DNA of 64,000 nucleotides from positions 12,041-76,040 of the forward strand of contig SFGA01000009.1 in the NCBI GenBank assembly GCA_004556705.1, given 5' to 3'. A program made the translations under genes and the position numbers. The stretch is from Ruminococcus sp. GTDB taxonomy: Bacteria > Bacillota > Clostridia > Oscillospirales > Acutalibacteraceae. Below the pieces are notes generated by a model. It saw nothing but the letters and a program-made list of their open reading frames with translations, made no database searches and was not told the DNA's origin. Numbering within the stretch: position 1 is the stretch's first letter; each line of letters begins with the position of its first letter. Positions 51,605-60,314 of the stretch are shown here, one piece after another.

Positions 51605-51937
51605 TTATTCTGCTTCTTTAAGCACAAGATAAATGTGCGAAGTCTTTTTGTTAATTCTGAATGCACGGCCCTGTGCTCTCGGTCTGATTCTCTTGAGAGT
51701 GGGACCCTGATCAACATGGCAAGACGCAATGTAGAGTCTTGATGTGTCCATGTCTTTGTTTTCTGCATTTGCCATTGCTGATTTCAAAAGCTTTTCAAGC
51801 GGTTCACACGCAGCCTTGGGTGTGTACTTGAGAATAGCTAATGCTTCTTCGCAAGGCTTGTTTCTGATTAAGTCAAGTACGATCTGAACCTTACGGGGCG
51901 CAATGCGTACGTTTGTTACCTTTGCCGTTGCTTCCAT
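51605..51937 (-). CDS. rplV: 50S ribosomal protein L22
   Basis: A 110-residue L22 with VRIAPRKVQIVLDLIRNKP and the hairpin GPTLKRIRPRAQGRAFRINK that reaches into the exit tunnel; changes there give macrolide resistance. Confidence 0.97.
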   Translation of the reverse strand: MEATAKVTNVRIAPRKVQIVLDLIRNKPCEEALAILKYTPKAACEPLEKLLKSAMANAENKDMDTSRLYIASCHVDQGPTLKRIRPRAQGRAFRINKKTSHIYLVLKEAE

Positions 51938-51962
51938 TAGTTAATACACTCCTTTCGACTGA

Positions 51963-52244
51963 TTATTTACCGTTGTTTGAAGTCTTTGAACCGGCATGAC
52001 CCTTAAAGGTTCTTGTCGGCGCAAATTCGCCAAGCTTGTGACCTACCATATCTTCGGTAACATATACCGGAACATGCTTTCTGCCGTCGTGGACAGCAAA
52101 TGTATGTCCGACAAAGTCCGGGAATATAGTAGAGCTGCGGCTCCATGTCTTGAGAACGATTTTCTCGCCGTTCTTGTTCATTTCCTGAACCTTTTTGAAC
52201 AACTTAGCATCCACAAAAGGTCCTTTTTTTGTACTTCTGCTCAT
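51963..52244 (-). CDS. rpsS: 30S ribosomal protein S19
   Basis: A 93-residue S19: SRSTKKGPFVDAKLFKKVQE, TWSRSSTIFPDFVGHTFAVH and HKLGEFAPTRTFKGHAG. Standard position between L2 and L22. Confidence 0.97.
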   Translation of the reverse strand: MSRSTKKGPFVDAKLFKKVQEMNKNGEKIVLKTWSRSSTIFPDFVGHTFAVHDGRKHVPVYVTEDMVGHKLGEFAPTRTFKGHAGSKTSNNGK

Positions 52245-52262
52245 AATCTACACTCCCTTCTC

Positions 52263-53093
52263 TTATTTACCGTTGCGGCGTTTAACAATCATCTTGTTAG
52301 AAGCCTTTTTCTTATTTCTTGTCTTATAGCCAAGAGCAGGTTTACCCCAAGGTGTGCAAGGACCGGGACGACCGATCGGAGCTTTACCTTCACCACCGCC
52401 GTGTGGGTGGTCATTCGGGTTCATGACAGAACCACGAACTGTGGGTCTGATACCTAAGTGACGTGTACGTCCGGCCTTACCGAGCTTAACATTTTCATGG
52501 TCAGCATTACCTACTGTACCGATTGTAGCTCTGCACTCAGCGGAAACGTTACGAAGCTCGCCTGAAGGGAGACGAAGAAGCGCAAATCCGTTTTCCTTAG
52601 CCATAAGCTGTGCCGAGTTGCCGGCTGCTCTTGCCAACTGACCGCCTCTGCCGGGATAAAGCTCAACGTTGTGAACAACAGTACCGGTGGGGATGTCCTT
52701 GAGTTTAAGTGCGTTACCGACTTTGATGTCTGCGCTTGCACCCTCTTCTACCTTGTCGCCTACTTTAAGACCGACAGGAGCAAGGATGTATCTCTTTTCG
52801 CCATCTTCGTATTCAACGAGTGCGATGTGAGATGAACGGTTGGGATCGTATTCAATCGTAAGAACGGTTGCTACGCCCTCTTTATCTCTCTTGAAGTCGA
52901 TAATTCTGTATTTTCTTCTGTTTCCGCCGCCCTTATGACGAACGGTAATTCTTCCGTAACTGTTACGGCCTGCATTCTTCTTAAGAGGAGCAAGGAGACT
53001 TCTCTCGGGAGCGACCTTTGAAAGTTCGGAATAATCCGTAACCGACATATTACGTCTTGAGTTGATAGTCGGCTTATAGACTTTAATAGACAT
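52263..53093 (-). CDS. rplB: 50S ribosomal protein L2
   Basis: A 276-residue L2: KVYKPTINSRRNMSVTDYSE start, core SH3/OB folds and GSVMNPNDHPHGGGEGKAPI with the conserved His near the peptidyl-transferase centre. Confidence 0.97.
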   Translation of the reverse strand: MSIKVYKPTINSRRNMSVTDYSELSKVAPERSLLAPLKKNAGRNSYGRITVRHKGGGNRRKYRIIDFKRDKEGVATVLTIEYDPNRSSHIALVEYEDGEKRYILAPVGLKVGDKVEEGASADIKVGNALKLKDIPTGTVVHNVELYPGRGGQLARAAGNSAQLMAKENGFALLRLPSGELRNVSAECRATIGTVGNADHENVKLGKAGRTRHLGIRPTVRGSVMNPNDHPHGGGEGKAPIGRPGPCTPWGKPALGYKTRNKKKASNKMIVKRRNGK

Positions 53094-53158
53094 TTTTTCA
53101 CTCTCCTTAATAACGGCTTAGCGGAGCTGTCTTGACTCCATACATTACCGTTGAGTTA

Positions 53159-53452
53159 TTACATCATTCCGTCAAAGAATTCGATAGTCTTGCTGTCTTC
53201 TGTAAGAGTAACAACAGCCTTTTTCCAAGACTCTGTGTAACCCTCGAAGCGACCGTATCTTCTCAAATGACCTTTGCAATTCATTGTGTTGACTTTAGCG
53301 ACCTTAACGCCGAAAAGTTTTTCAACAGCTTCTTTAATTTCGGGTTTTGTAGCATCTTTAGCAACCTTGAAAGAATACTTCTTCTCGGCAGTGCCCATCA
53401 TGCTTTCCTCTGTAATTACCGGACGGAGGATAATATCCTGAGCAAATTTCAT
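53159..53452 (-). CDS. rplW: 50S ribosomal protein L23
   Basis: A 97-residue L23: QDIILRPVITEESMMGTAEK and the VKVAKVNTMNCKGHLRRYGR hairpin. It forms the docking site of trigger factor and SRP at the tunnel exit. One-base overlap with rplD. Confidence 0.97.
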   Translation of the reverse strand: MKFAQDIILRPVITEESMMGTAEKKYSFKVAKDATKPEIKEAVEKLFGVKVAKVNTMNCKGHLRRYGRFEGYTESWKKAVVTLTEDSKTIEFFDGMM

Positions 53453-54075
53453 TATGCATATACCTCCTCAATCTTTGAAACCGCATCCTTAACAACAACG
53501 ATTGTGTTGCAATTAAGAATATCATAAACGTTAAGTGTGTTTACAAGAGAAACCTTTGCACCTGCAATGTTGCGAGCGCTTCTGTAAACTACATCGTCTT
53601 TCTCGGGGAGAACGATAAGAGTTTTCTTGCCGGCATTGATAGCCGAAAGAACTCCTGCCATTTCCTTTGTCTTGATTGCGTCCATAGCGAGTGAATCAAC
53701 AACGATCATCTCGTTCTCGGCAACCTTGCTTGAAAGAGCAGACTTCATAGCGAGTCTCTTAACCTTCTTATTTACATCGATACCGTATTCACGGGGCTTC
53801 GGTCCGAGTGCGATACCGCCGTGAGTCCACTGCGGAGATCTTGTCGAACCCTGTCTTGCACGACCTGTTCCCTTCTGTCTCCACGGCTTTTTACCGCCGC
53901 CCGAAACTTCGGAACGAGTAAGTGTTGACTGAGTGCCCTGACGCTGCGCTGCAAGGTAGCTTACTACCATGAGGTGCATAGCCGACATGTTCGGTTCGAT
54001 TGCGAAGATACCGTCGTTAAGTTCGATATCAGAAACTTTCTTACCTGCTTTATCCAATACTGCTAATTTAGCCAT
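53452..54075 (-). CDS. rplD: 50S ribosomal protein L4
   Basis: A 207-residue L4 with GGGKKPWRQKGTGRARQGST, the tunnel-reaching loop. L4 represses the S10 operon in enteric bacteria by binding the leader; here a structured leader also precedes rpsJ, but L4 control is unproven in this lineage. Confidence 0.97.
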   Translation of the reverse strand: MAKLAVLDKAGKKVSDIELNDGIFAIEPNMSAMHLMVVSYLAAQRQGTQSTLTRSEVSGGGKKPWRQKGTGRARQGSTRSPQWTHGGIALGPKPREYGIDVNKKVKRLAMKSALSSKVAENEMIVVDSLAMDAIKTKEMAGVLSAINAGKKTLIVLPEKDDVVYRSARNIAGAKVSLVNTLNVYDILNCNTIVVVKDAVSKIEEVYA

Positions 54076-54092
54076 TCTTCAACACTCCTTTC

Positions 54093-54728
54093 TTACTTAC
54101 TCTTAACTGTGTCTGCGAGAATAACAATTCCGCCCTTGGGTCCGGGGATAGCACCCTTGATAGCGATGAGATTGTTTTCAACATCAACCTTTACTACGTC
54201 AAGGTTCTGGATTGTAACTCTCTCGGTACCGAGGTGACCTGCGAGTTTCTTTCCCTTGTAAACTCTTGACGGATCCGAACAAGCACCCAATGAACCTGCG
54301 TGTCTTGATACGGGACCTGTACCGTGTGATTCTTTAAGTCTTGAGAAGTTCCATCTCTTGATTGCGCCTGCGGTACCTTTACCTTTGCTTGTACCTACAA
54401 CGTCAACTCTGTCACCTGCTGCGAAAACGTCTGCTTTGAGAACATCGCCTACGTTAAGAGCGTCTGTGTCTTCGAGTCTGAACTCTCTAAGAACCTTCTT
54501 CGGTGCAACGTTTGCCTTCTTGAAGTGACCTGCCTCAGGCTTGTTTACTCTTGTGATTTTAACATCACCGTAACCTACCTGAACTGCAGCGTAACCGTCA
54601 TTTTCAACGGTTTTCTTCTGAACGACTGTGCACGGACCTGCTTCAACAACTGTAACGGGAATTACTTTACCGTTCTCGTCAAAGAGCTGGGTCATACCGA
54701 TCTTCTTACCAATAAGACCTTTTTTCAT
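54093..54728 (-). CDS. rplC: 50S ribosomal protein L3
   Basis: A 211-residue L3: KGLIGKKIGMTQLFDENGKV start and GVIKRWNFSR-type loop (seen as GAIKRWNFSRLKESHGTGPV) that points to the peptidyl-transferase centre; changes here can give linezolid or tiamulin resistance. Confidence 0.97.
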   Translation of the reverse strand: MKKGLIGKKIGMTQLFDENGKVIPVTVVEAGPCTVVQKKTVENDGYAAVQVGYGDVKITRVNKPEAGHFKKANVAPKKVLREFRLEDTDALNVGDVLKADVFAAGDRVDVVGTSKGKGTAGAIKRWNFSRLKESHGTGPVSRHAGSLGACSDPSRVYKGKKLAGHLGTERVTIQNLDVVKVDVENNLIAIKGAIPGPKGGIVILADTVKSK

Positions 54729-54792
54729 TTTTATTTCCTCCTTTGGTTATTGGTTGGCTCTCGCCAACTTGACCTGTAAGCGTAAAGCGAAA

Positions 54793-55107
54793 TTATTTAA
54801 TCTCAACTTCAACGCCTGCGGGAAGCTCAAGACTTGTAAGAGCCTCAACAGTTTTGTTTGAGGGTCTTAAAATGTCGATAAGCCTTTTGTGCGTTCTCTG
54901 CTCAAACTGTTCACGGCTGTCCTTGTACTTATGAACTGCACGAAGGATAGTAACAACTTCCTTCTCAGTGGGAAGCGGAACAGGACCTGAAACCTGAGCG
55001 CCTGTGCGCTTTGCAGTTTCAACGATCTTCTCTGCTGCCTTATCAACAACGTTGTGATCGTAGCCTTTAAGTCTGATTCTGATTTTCTTGCCTTTTGCTG
55101 CTGCCAT
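54793..55107 (-). CDS. rpsJ: 30S ribosomal protein S10
   Basis: A 104-residue S10: KIRIRLKGYDHNVVDKAAEK and KEVVTILRAVHKYKDSREQF, the latter near the head region that tetracycline-resistance changes affect. First gene of the superoperon; AAGGAGG upstream and a leader of about 290 nt. It doubles as the antitermination factor NusE. Confidence 0.97.
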   Translation of the reverse strand: MAAAKGKKIRIRLKGYDHNVVDKAAEKIVETAKRTGAQVSGPVPLPTEKEVVTILRAVHKYKDSREQFEQRTHKRLIDILRPSNKTVEALTSLELPAGVEVEIK

Positions 55108-55395
55108 TGGTTTTTCCTCCTTGAAAAATTAGGGCAACGCTTTTTAACAACCTTGCCGGGTGTTCCCACCCTCTGCAATATAAAAATCCGAAGATTTTCG
55201 GACGTTAAAAAGCACACAGTTTTCCCTTGTTTCACGCAGTTGGGGTACGCTACATAAAGAAAAACATATAATTTCGCCCGGTTTATAATCGGACATACTC
55301 CGTGATAATTCCCTGCATCAAGTGCAGCCACCTATCACATCATCGCATATCATAACGCCGGTAAATGGGCATAATTCGCCTATTCCACAGCGTGC
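55108..55395 (-). ncRNA. structured leader of the ribosomal S10 superoperon
   Basis: The transcribed leader of about 288 nt between the promoter and rpsJ. GCTTTTTAAC (minus strand, 55204-55213) can pair over 10 bp with GTTAAAAAGC (55139-55148). Inside that closing stem are a TCCGAA/TTCGGA hairpin (55187-55202) followed by TTTTTATATT, and a GGGTG-GGAA-CACCC hairpin (55158-55171). The first hairpin with its T-run looks like an attenuator; the three stems together form a junction. S10 leaders bind L4 in enteric bacteria; which protein binds this one is unknown. No open frame for a leader peptide stands out. Confidence 0.65.
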
Positions 55396-55401
55396 TTGAG
55401 T

Positions 55402-55430
55402 ATTTTATCACATATCTTTGGCAAATGCAA
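55402..55430 (-). promoter_or_regulatory. promoter of the ribosomal S10 superoperon
   Basis: On the minus strand TTGCAT (55425-55430), a 17-base spacer and TAAAAT (55402-55407), with the start near 55395. Confidence 0.7.
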
Positions 55431-55546
55431 CAACTTTTTACAAAAAAGTTCGTGAAAAAAGCCGAAATTTTTTAATAATAGTAACCGGGCGTTTCGTCAC
55501 CACAACATTTAGTGTTTTACCCTGTTTTTTCTCAAAAAAGCAAGCA

Positions 55547-55572
55547 GCCGAGAGCCTGTTTTGACCCTCGGC
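55547..55572 (-). terminator. terminator after the CpsB-like phosphatase gene
   Basis: GCCGAG / CTCGGC stem with a loop of about 14 bases, and TTTTTT a few bases beyond it on the minus strand. It isolates the S10 leader from upstream reading. Confidence 0.7.
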
Positions 55573-55614
55573 AGACGCCTTTTTGCTATATATAATATAA
55601 TGGTATAGAGAAAA

Positions 55615-56358
55615 TCAGAAATATTCGACCTCTTTTTCGGGGAAAGCTTCGTCCTTTAGAACTCTTAACGGCGCATCCTCCAAAAGAGATTTCAGCATAT
55701 CCTCGGTTATGCTCTCGGGAAAATATTCTATCTTATCAAGTATTCTGTTACTCCTTATTTTGTGAGAATGTGCGTCGGTTGCGATAAAATCGGCAAATCC
55801 CTTTAGAATGAGGTCTTCCGTAAATCTTCTCATATCTTCCCCACCTGCTCCCGCAAGCGAAGAAGCATTGACCTGAAACTTACAGCCCATATCCCACAGC
55901 CTGTTTACAACTGTCGGATTTTGAGCAAACGAAATATATCTCTCGGGATGTGCTATTATCGGAATATATCCTCTTGCGCATATTTCCTCTGCGTAAATAA
56001 CAGCTTTTTCAGGGACAAACGGTTCAAGCGTATATTCACAAAGCATATATCTGCTCCCGTTAAGCGTAAGCTCGTCAAGAGTTCCTGCCGTAAAAACCTT
56101 GCTGTCAAGAAAGACTTCTGCACCGTAAGCCACCGCAGGCTTATTATCGAAGCTGTCAAGCACCTCTTTGAAATCTTGTATCGCCTCGTACCGATTGAAT
56201 AAAAAGTCCTCTATTTTGTCAAAATCCAAAAAATGCGGCGTAGCGATTATCGCATCAATTTTGTTGAGCTTTGCCGTATTTATCATCTCGGCAGACTCCG
56301 TTATATCTCTTGCACCGTCGTCTATACCGGGTAAAATATGGCAATGAATATCAATCAT
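55615..56358 (-). CDS. CpsB/YwqE-family (PHP-fold) tyrosine-protein phosphatase
   Basis: A 247-residue PHP-domain metalloenzyme. IDIHCHILPGIDDGARDITE carries the HxH metal site, further ligands lie in IATPHFLDF and IIAHPERY, and the C-terminal ATDAHSH completes the site. Such enzymes dephosphorylate tyrosine kinases (CpsD/YwqD) that control capsule or exopolysaccharide synthesis; no kinase gene is nearby in this window. It starts 13 bases after the AI-2E-family gene, so the pair is co-transcribed. Confidence 0.92.
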   Translation of the reverse strand: MIDIHCHILPGIDDGARDITESAEMINTAKLNKIDAIIATPHFLDFDKIEDFLFNRYEAIQDFKEVLDSFDNKPAVAYGAEVFLDSKVFTAGTLDELTLNGSRYMLCEYTLEPFVPEKAVIYAEEICARGYIPIIAHPERYISFAQNPTVVNRLWDMGCKFQVNASSLAGAGGEDMRRFTEDLILKGFADFIATDAHSHKIRSNRILDKIEYFPESITEDMLKSLLEDAPLRVLKDEAFPEKEVEYF

Positions 56359-56371
56359 AATTATCTCTCCG

Positions 56372-57589
56372 TCAACTGTTTTTCAGCTCTTCCTCTTCTT
56401 CTGCGGCAACCTCTGCCTTAACCTCCTCAACCGTAACAGGCTTCTTCCTGAATATGTGAATAATGCCGTCGTCGTTGAGCACCTTCAGCACCATAATGCT
56501 TATCGGTAAAAGGAAAAGTCCGATAAAACCGAACAATCTTGTTCCTATATACATTGCGGTAATTGTAACATAAGCGGGAAGTCCGAGTTGGGATGCTACA
56601 AGCTTCGGCTCAATTATCTGCCTTATTACCGTAATTATCGCATAGACTACCAATATGCCTATGCCGAAGCCGATATTGCCCGTGAAAAGCGACCACACGC
56701 CCCAAGGCACCAATATTGTACCCGTTCCGAGCACGGGAAGAATGTCAACTATTGCGGTTATAAGCGAAATTGCGAAAATATATCCGCCCGTGTATACGCC
56801 GATAAGCTTGAGGAACGATAAGCCTATAACCATTTCGAAAAATGTCACAAGGATAATTATGCAATATGCCTTGCCCATTTTGCCGAGCGTTGAGAAAAGT
56901 ATATTTTTTGTCCTAACTATTTTTGCGGCATTTTTTTCTCCCGCAAGCTTGAGAATTAAGCTCTTGAGCGATGCGTAATCGGCTGTCATAAAACAGCCTG
57001 ACACTATTGCTACGACAATTCCGACCGCAACAACAGGAATTTGCTTCGCAGTACCCCAAACCGCACCGATCGGCGATGCAAGCCATGAAAAATCAAAGCT
57101 TCCCGTCTTTTCAACAGCGGCAGACGGTGCGTCGGGAGCAGGCATTCCCGAGCCGAAAATGTTTGTGAGAATATCCTGCGCATACGCAGACAGGCTTGTC
57201 CTCAGGCTGTCGGGCAGTATCGTAAGCTTTGTTTCGATCCAAGTACAAACCTGCTCTATAAACAAAGCGGTGTTCTCAAGTTTCAGCATTAAATAACCGA
57301 AAAACGATTTCATCTCGGAAAACAGTTTCATAAGAGCAACCGCAAAAATCGAACCGAGCACCACAAAGCAGAATATAACAAGCAGCGCAGAAAAAATACC
57401 ACGTCCGCCCTTTGCTTTTTTTGTGAGATAATCAACAGGCTTTTGAAGCACGGCAGCCACAAAAAGCGCTGTCAAAAGCGGAAGGCAAATTCCGAAGGCG
57501 TATTTGAAAAACAGGAAAAACAGCCCTATAAGAACGGCGAAATACATCACATTGATTAAAAAGCTTCGCCTTTTTTCCGTAACGTTCAT
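56372..57589 (-). CDS. AI-2E family transporter (PerM/YdiK/YueF-like)
   Basis: A 405-residue membrane protein with about eight transmembrane helices and the family pattern VLQKPVDYLTKKAKGGRG, LTAIVDILPVLGTGTILVPW and a C-terminal GLFLLPISIMVLKVLNDDG. Members export autoinducer-2 or Na+ (or act as permeases); substrate not decided. I chose the ATG at 57589, preceded by AAGGAGGTTC; an earlier in-frame start has no such site. The C-terminus is acidic (EEVKAEVAAEEEEELK). Confidence 0.9.
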   Translation of the reverse strand: MNVTEKRRSFLINVMYFAVLIGLFFLFFKYAFGICLPLLTALFVAAVLQKPVDYLTKKAKGGRGIFSALLVIFCFVVLGSIFAVALMKLFSEMKSFFGYLMLKLENTALFIEQVCTWIETKLTILPDSLRTSLSAYAQDILTNIFGSGMPAPDAPSAAVEKTGSFDFSWLASPIGAVWGTAKQIPVVAVGIVVAIVSGCFMTADYASLKSLILKLAGEKNAAKIVRTKNILFSTLGKMGKAYCIIILVTFFEMVIGLSFLKLIGVYTGGYIFAISLITAIVDILPVLGTGTILVPWGVWSLFTGNIGFGIGILVVYAIITVIRQIIEPKLVASQLGLPAYVTITAMYIGTRLFGFIGLFLLPISIMVLKVLNDDGIIHIFRKKPVTVEEVKAEVAAEEEEELKNS

Positions 57590-57770
57590 TTTGAACCTCC
57601 TTGTAAACGCTTTATTATTATACATTTTATACTATTTTTTGAAATCTTACAATGCAAATATTTATCTTTTATAGAAAATTTAATTTTTATTTGCTTTTTT
57701 CTTTATTATTGCGTTAAAATGTGATAAACTCTTATGTGAATAAATATATCATGATATAGGATGTGGGAAA

Positions 57771-59009
57771 ATGTATATAGCAGTTATGGGTTACGGTACC
57801 GTTGGCTCCGGCGTTGTAGAAGTATTTCTCAAGAACCATGACAGCATTATTAAAAAATGCGGTCAGTCACAGCTTGACTTGAAATACATTCTTGACCTTC
57901 GTGATTTCCCGAACGACCCCAATAAAGACAAGTTCACAAAGGACTTTAACGATATTCTTAACGACGACGAGGTTAAAATCGTTGTTGAAACCATGGGTGG
58001 ACTTCACCCTGCTTTTGAATTTGTTTCAAGCCTTCTTAAAGCGGGCAAAAGCGTTGTTACCTCAAACAAGGAGCTTGTTGCGGCTAAGGGCTATGAGCTT
58101 CTTTCAATCGCCGATGAAAACAATGTAAACTTCCTTTTTGAAGCCTCGGTAGGCGGCGGTATTCCGATTATAAGACCTATTTCACAGTGCCTTGCGGCAA
58201 ACGAAATTGATGAAATTGCAGGAATACTCAACGGAACGACCAACTTCATTCTCACAATGATGATTGAAAAGAATATGAGCTTTGACGACGCTCTCAAACT
58301 TGCGCAGGAGAACGGTTATGCCGAAAAGGATCCGACTGCCGACATTGAGGGACACGACGCTTGCAGAAAAATTTGTATTCTCGCTTCCCTTTGCTTCGGA
58401 AAGCACGTTTATCCCGAAAGCGTTCATACAGAGGGTATTACAAAGGTTACTCTTTCCGACGTTGCATATGTAAACAATCTCGGCGGAGTTATCAAACTTA
58501 TCGGCAGAGCTAAGCGTCTCGGCAACGGAAAAATTTCCGCAGTTGTAAGCCCGTGCGTTGTTATGGCTTCCTCACAGCTTGCAAATGTCAGCGACGTGTT
58601 CAACGCAATCCTTGTAAGAGGCGACGCTATCGGCGACGTAGTATTCTACGGCAGAGGAGCAGGAAAGCTTCCGACCGCAAGCGCTGTTGTTGCAGACGTT
58701 ATTGACTGTGCAAAGCACACCAACCGCAAAAAGATTTTCGGCTGGGGACCGAGCGAGGACGACTATGTTGTTGATTACAGAGAGCTTGACACAGCACTCT
58801 TTGTCCGTGCTACCGCAGACGATATTGAAAAAGCGAAAAAGGCTGTCAAAAAGGTATTCGGTACTGTTAAATTTGTATCGAGAGACAATCAGCCTGAAAA
58901 CGAATTCGCTTTCGTAACAGATAACGAAAAAGAAAAAGAGCTTATCGCAAAGCTCGACTCAATCAGCGAAATCAAGCCCTGCTCTGTTATCAGAGTATCG
59001 GACTATTGA
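57771..59009 (+). CDS. hom: homoserine dehydrogenase with ACT domain
   Basis: A 412-residue enzyme: NAD(P) fold YIAVMGYGTVGSGVVEVFL, catalytic domain with GGIPIIRPISQCLA and NGTTNFILTMM, GYAEKDPTADIEGHDACRKI (substrate and metal), and a C-terminal ACT domain (about 330-412) for allosteric control, usually by threonine. It reduces aspartate semialdehyde to homoserine. GGATGTGGGAA precedes the ATG. A possible TTGCTT-18-TAAAAT promoter is at 57691-57720. It is 16 bases from lysC, so the two form an aspartate-pathway operon. Confidence 0.95.
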   Translation: MYIAVMGYGTVGSGVVEVFLKNHDSIIKKCGQSQLDLKYILDLRDFPNDPNKDKFTKDFNDILNDDEVKIVVETMGGLHPAFEFVSSLLKAGKSVVTSNKELVAAKGYELLSIADENNVNFLFEASVGGGIPIIRPISQCLAANEIDEIAGILNGTTNFILTMMIEKNMSFDDALKLAQENGYAEKDPTADIEGHDACRKICILASLCFGKHVYPESVHTEGITKVTLSDVAYVNNLGGVIKLIGRAKRLGNGKISAVVSPCVVMASSQLANVSDVFNAILVRGDAIGDVVFYGRGAGKLPTASAVVADVIDCAKHTNRKKIFGWGPSEDDYVVDYRELDTALFVRATADDIEKAKKAVKKVFGTVKFVSRDNQPENEFAFVTDNEKEKELIAKLDSISEIKPCSVIRVSDY

Positions 59010-59025
59010 TATTGGAGGATAATTT

Positions 59026-60234
59026 ATGGGACTTATAGTTCAGAAATTCGGCGGAAGCTCCGTTGCAAACGCTGAGCGTGTTATGAACGTCGCTCGAATC
59101 GTTACGGAGACCTACCGTCAGGGAAATGATGTAGTCGTTGTAGTTTCCGCACAGGGTGACACAACCGACGACCTCATTGCCAAAGCTCATGAAATAAACG
59201 AAAAGCCGTCAAAAAGAGAGCTTGATATGCTTATGACCTCAGGCGAGCAGATTTCAATCGCACTTCTCTCTATGGCTATTGAAAAATTGGGCTGTCCTGC
59301 AGTTTCGCTTCTCGGTTGGCAGGCAGGCTTCAACACAAGCTCATCATACGGCTCTGCAAGAATTAAATCTATTAAGGCTGACCGTCTTAAAGCAGAGGTT
59401 GACCGCCATAACATTGTTGTTGTTGCAGGCTTCCAGGGCATTAACAAGTATGACGACCTCACAACACTCGGCAGAGGCGGAAGCGATACAAGCGCAGTTG
59501 CAATCGCTGCGGCAATGCACGCAGACCGCTGTCAGATATTCACCGATGTTGAGGGCGTATTCACGGCAGACCCGAGAAAGGTTCCCGGCGCTCAAAAGCT
59601 TCAGGAGATAACTTATGACGAAATGCTTGAATTGGCTACTCTCGGTGCGCAGGTTCTCAACAATCGCTCGGTAGAAATGGCTAAAAAATACAATGTTGAA
59701 CTCGAGGTTCTCTCAAGTCTCAAGAGAGTTCCCGGAACGATCGTTAAGGAGGTCGCAAAAATGGAAAAAATGCTCGTAAGAGGTGTAACAAAGGACACGG
59801 ACGTTGCCCGTATTTCAATAACAAACATTCCCAATATCCCCGGCATTGCTTTTAAGCTTTTCTCAAAGCTCGCACAGGCAAGAATAAACGTTGACATCAT
59901 TCTTCAGTCTGTCGGCAGAGACGGTACAAAGGATATTTCCTTCACTGTTTCAAAAGAAAACGCAGAGGGTGCAATCGAGGCTATTCACAAGACCTTTGAC
60001 ATTGATGATAAGGACATTATTTGCGACAAGAACGTTGCTAAAATTTCAATCGTCGGCGCAGGAATGGAAACACATCCCGGCACAGCTTCAAAAATGTTCG
60101 AAGCATTGTTTGAGCACGACATCAATATCGATATGATCGCTACAAGCGAAATCAAAATATCGGTTCTTATCGACGCAAAGGACGCTGACCGTGCTGTTTC
60201 GGCAGTCCACAAGGCTTTCCTTCCCGAAGAATAA
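59026..60234 (+). CDS. lysC: aspartate kinase
   Basis: A 402-residue monofunctional aspartokinase: VQKFGGSSVANAERVMNVAR start, TLGRGGSDTSAVAIAAAMHA (nucleotide site), then two C-terminal ACT domains (about 265-335 and 345-402) for feedback by lysine and/or threonine. It phosphorylates aspartate at the head of the Lys/Thr/Met pathway. TTGGAGGA precedes the ATG. No lysine riboswitch is seen upstream of the operon, so control is probably by the ACT domains. Isozyme type is inference. Confidence 0.95.
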   Translation: MGLIVQKFGGSSVANAERVMNVARIVTETYRQGNDVVVVVSAQGDTTDDLIAKAHEINEKPSKRELDMLMTSGEQISIALLSMAIEKLGCPAVSLLGWQAGFNTSSSYGSARIKSIKADRLKAEVDRHNIVVVAGFQGINKYDDLTTLGRGGSDTSAVAIAAAMHADRCQIFTDVEGVFTADPRKVPGAQKLQEITYDEMLELATLGAQVLNNRSVEMAKKYNVELEVLSSLKRVPGTIVKEVAKMEKMLVRGVTKDTDVARISITNIPNIPGIAFKLFSKLAQARINVDIILQSVGRDGTKDISFTVSKENAEGAIEAIHKTFDIDDKDIICDKNVAKISIVGAGMETHPGTASKMFEALFEHDINIDMIATSEIKISVLIDAKDADRAVSAVHKAFLPEE

Positions 60235-60252
60235 TTCGAAAGACATAAAATT

Positions 60253-60293
60253 AAGGCATTATGAGAAATCTCATTGAAATCTCATAATGCCTT
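60253..60293. terminator. bidirectional terminator
   Basis: AAGGCATTATGAGA / TCTCATAATGCCTT, a 14-bp perfect stem with T-tracts, between convergent lysC and the foldase-like gene. Confidence 0.9.
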
Positions 60294-60314
60294 TTTTGTA
60301 ACTGTTTTTTATTT

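Noticed and set aside
54867..55331. 154-residue open frame across rpsJ and its leader
   Set aside because: It is out of frame with rpsJ, has no family pattern, and runs through the leader stems.
57626..57770. Lysine riboswitch upstream of hom-lysC
   Set aside because: Only 145 A/T-rich bases with no hairpin set resembling that riboswitch.
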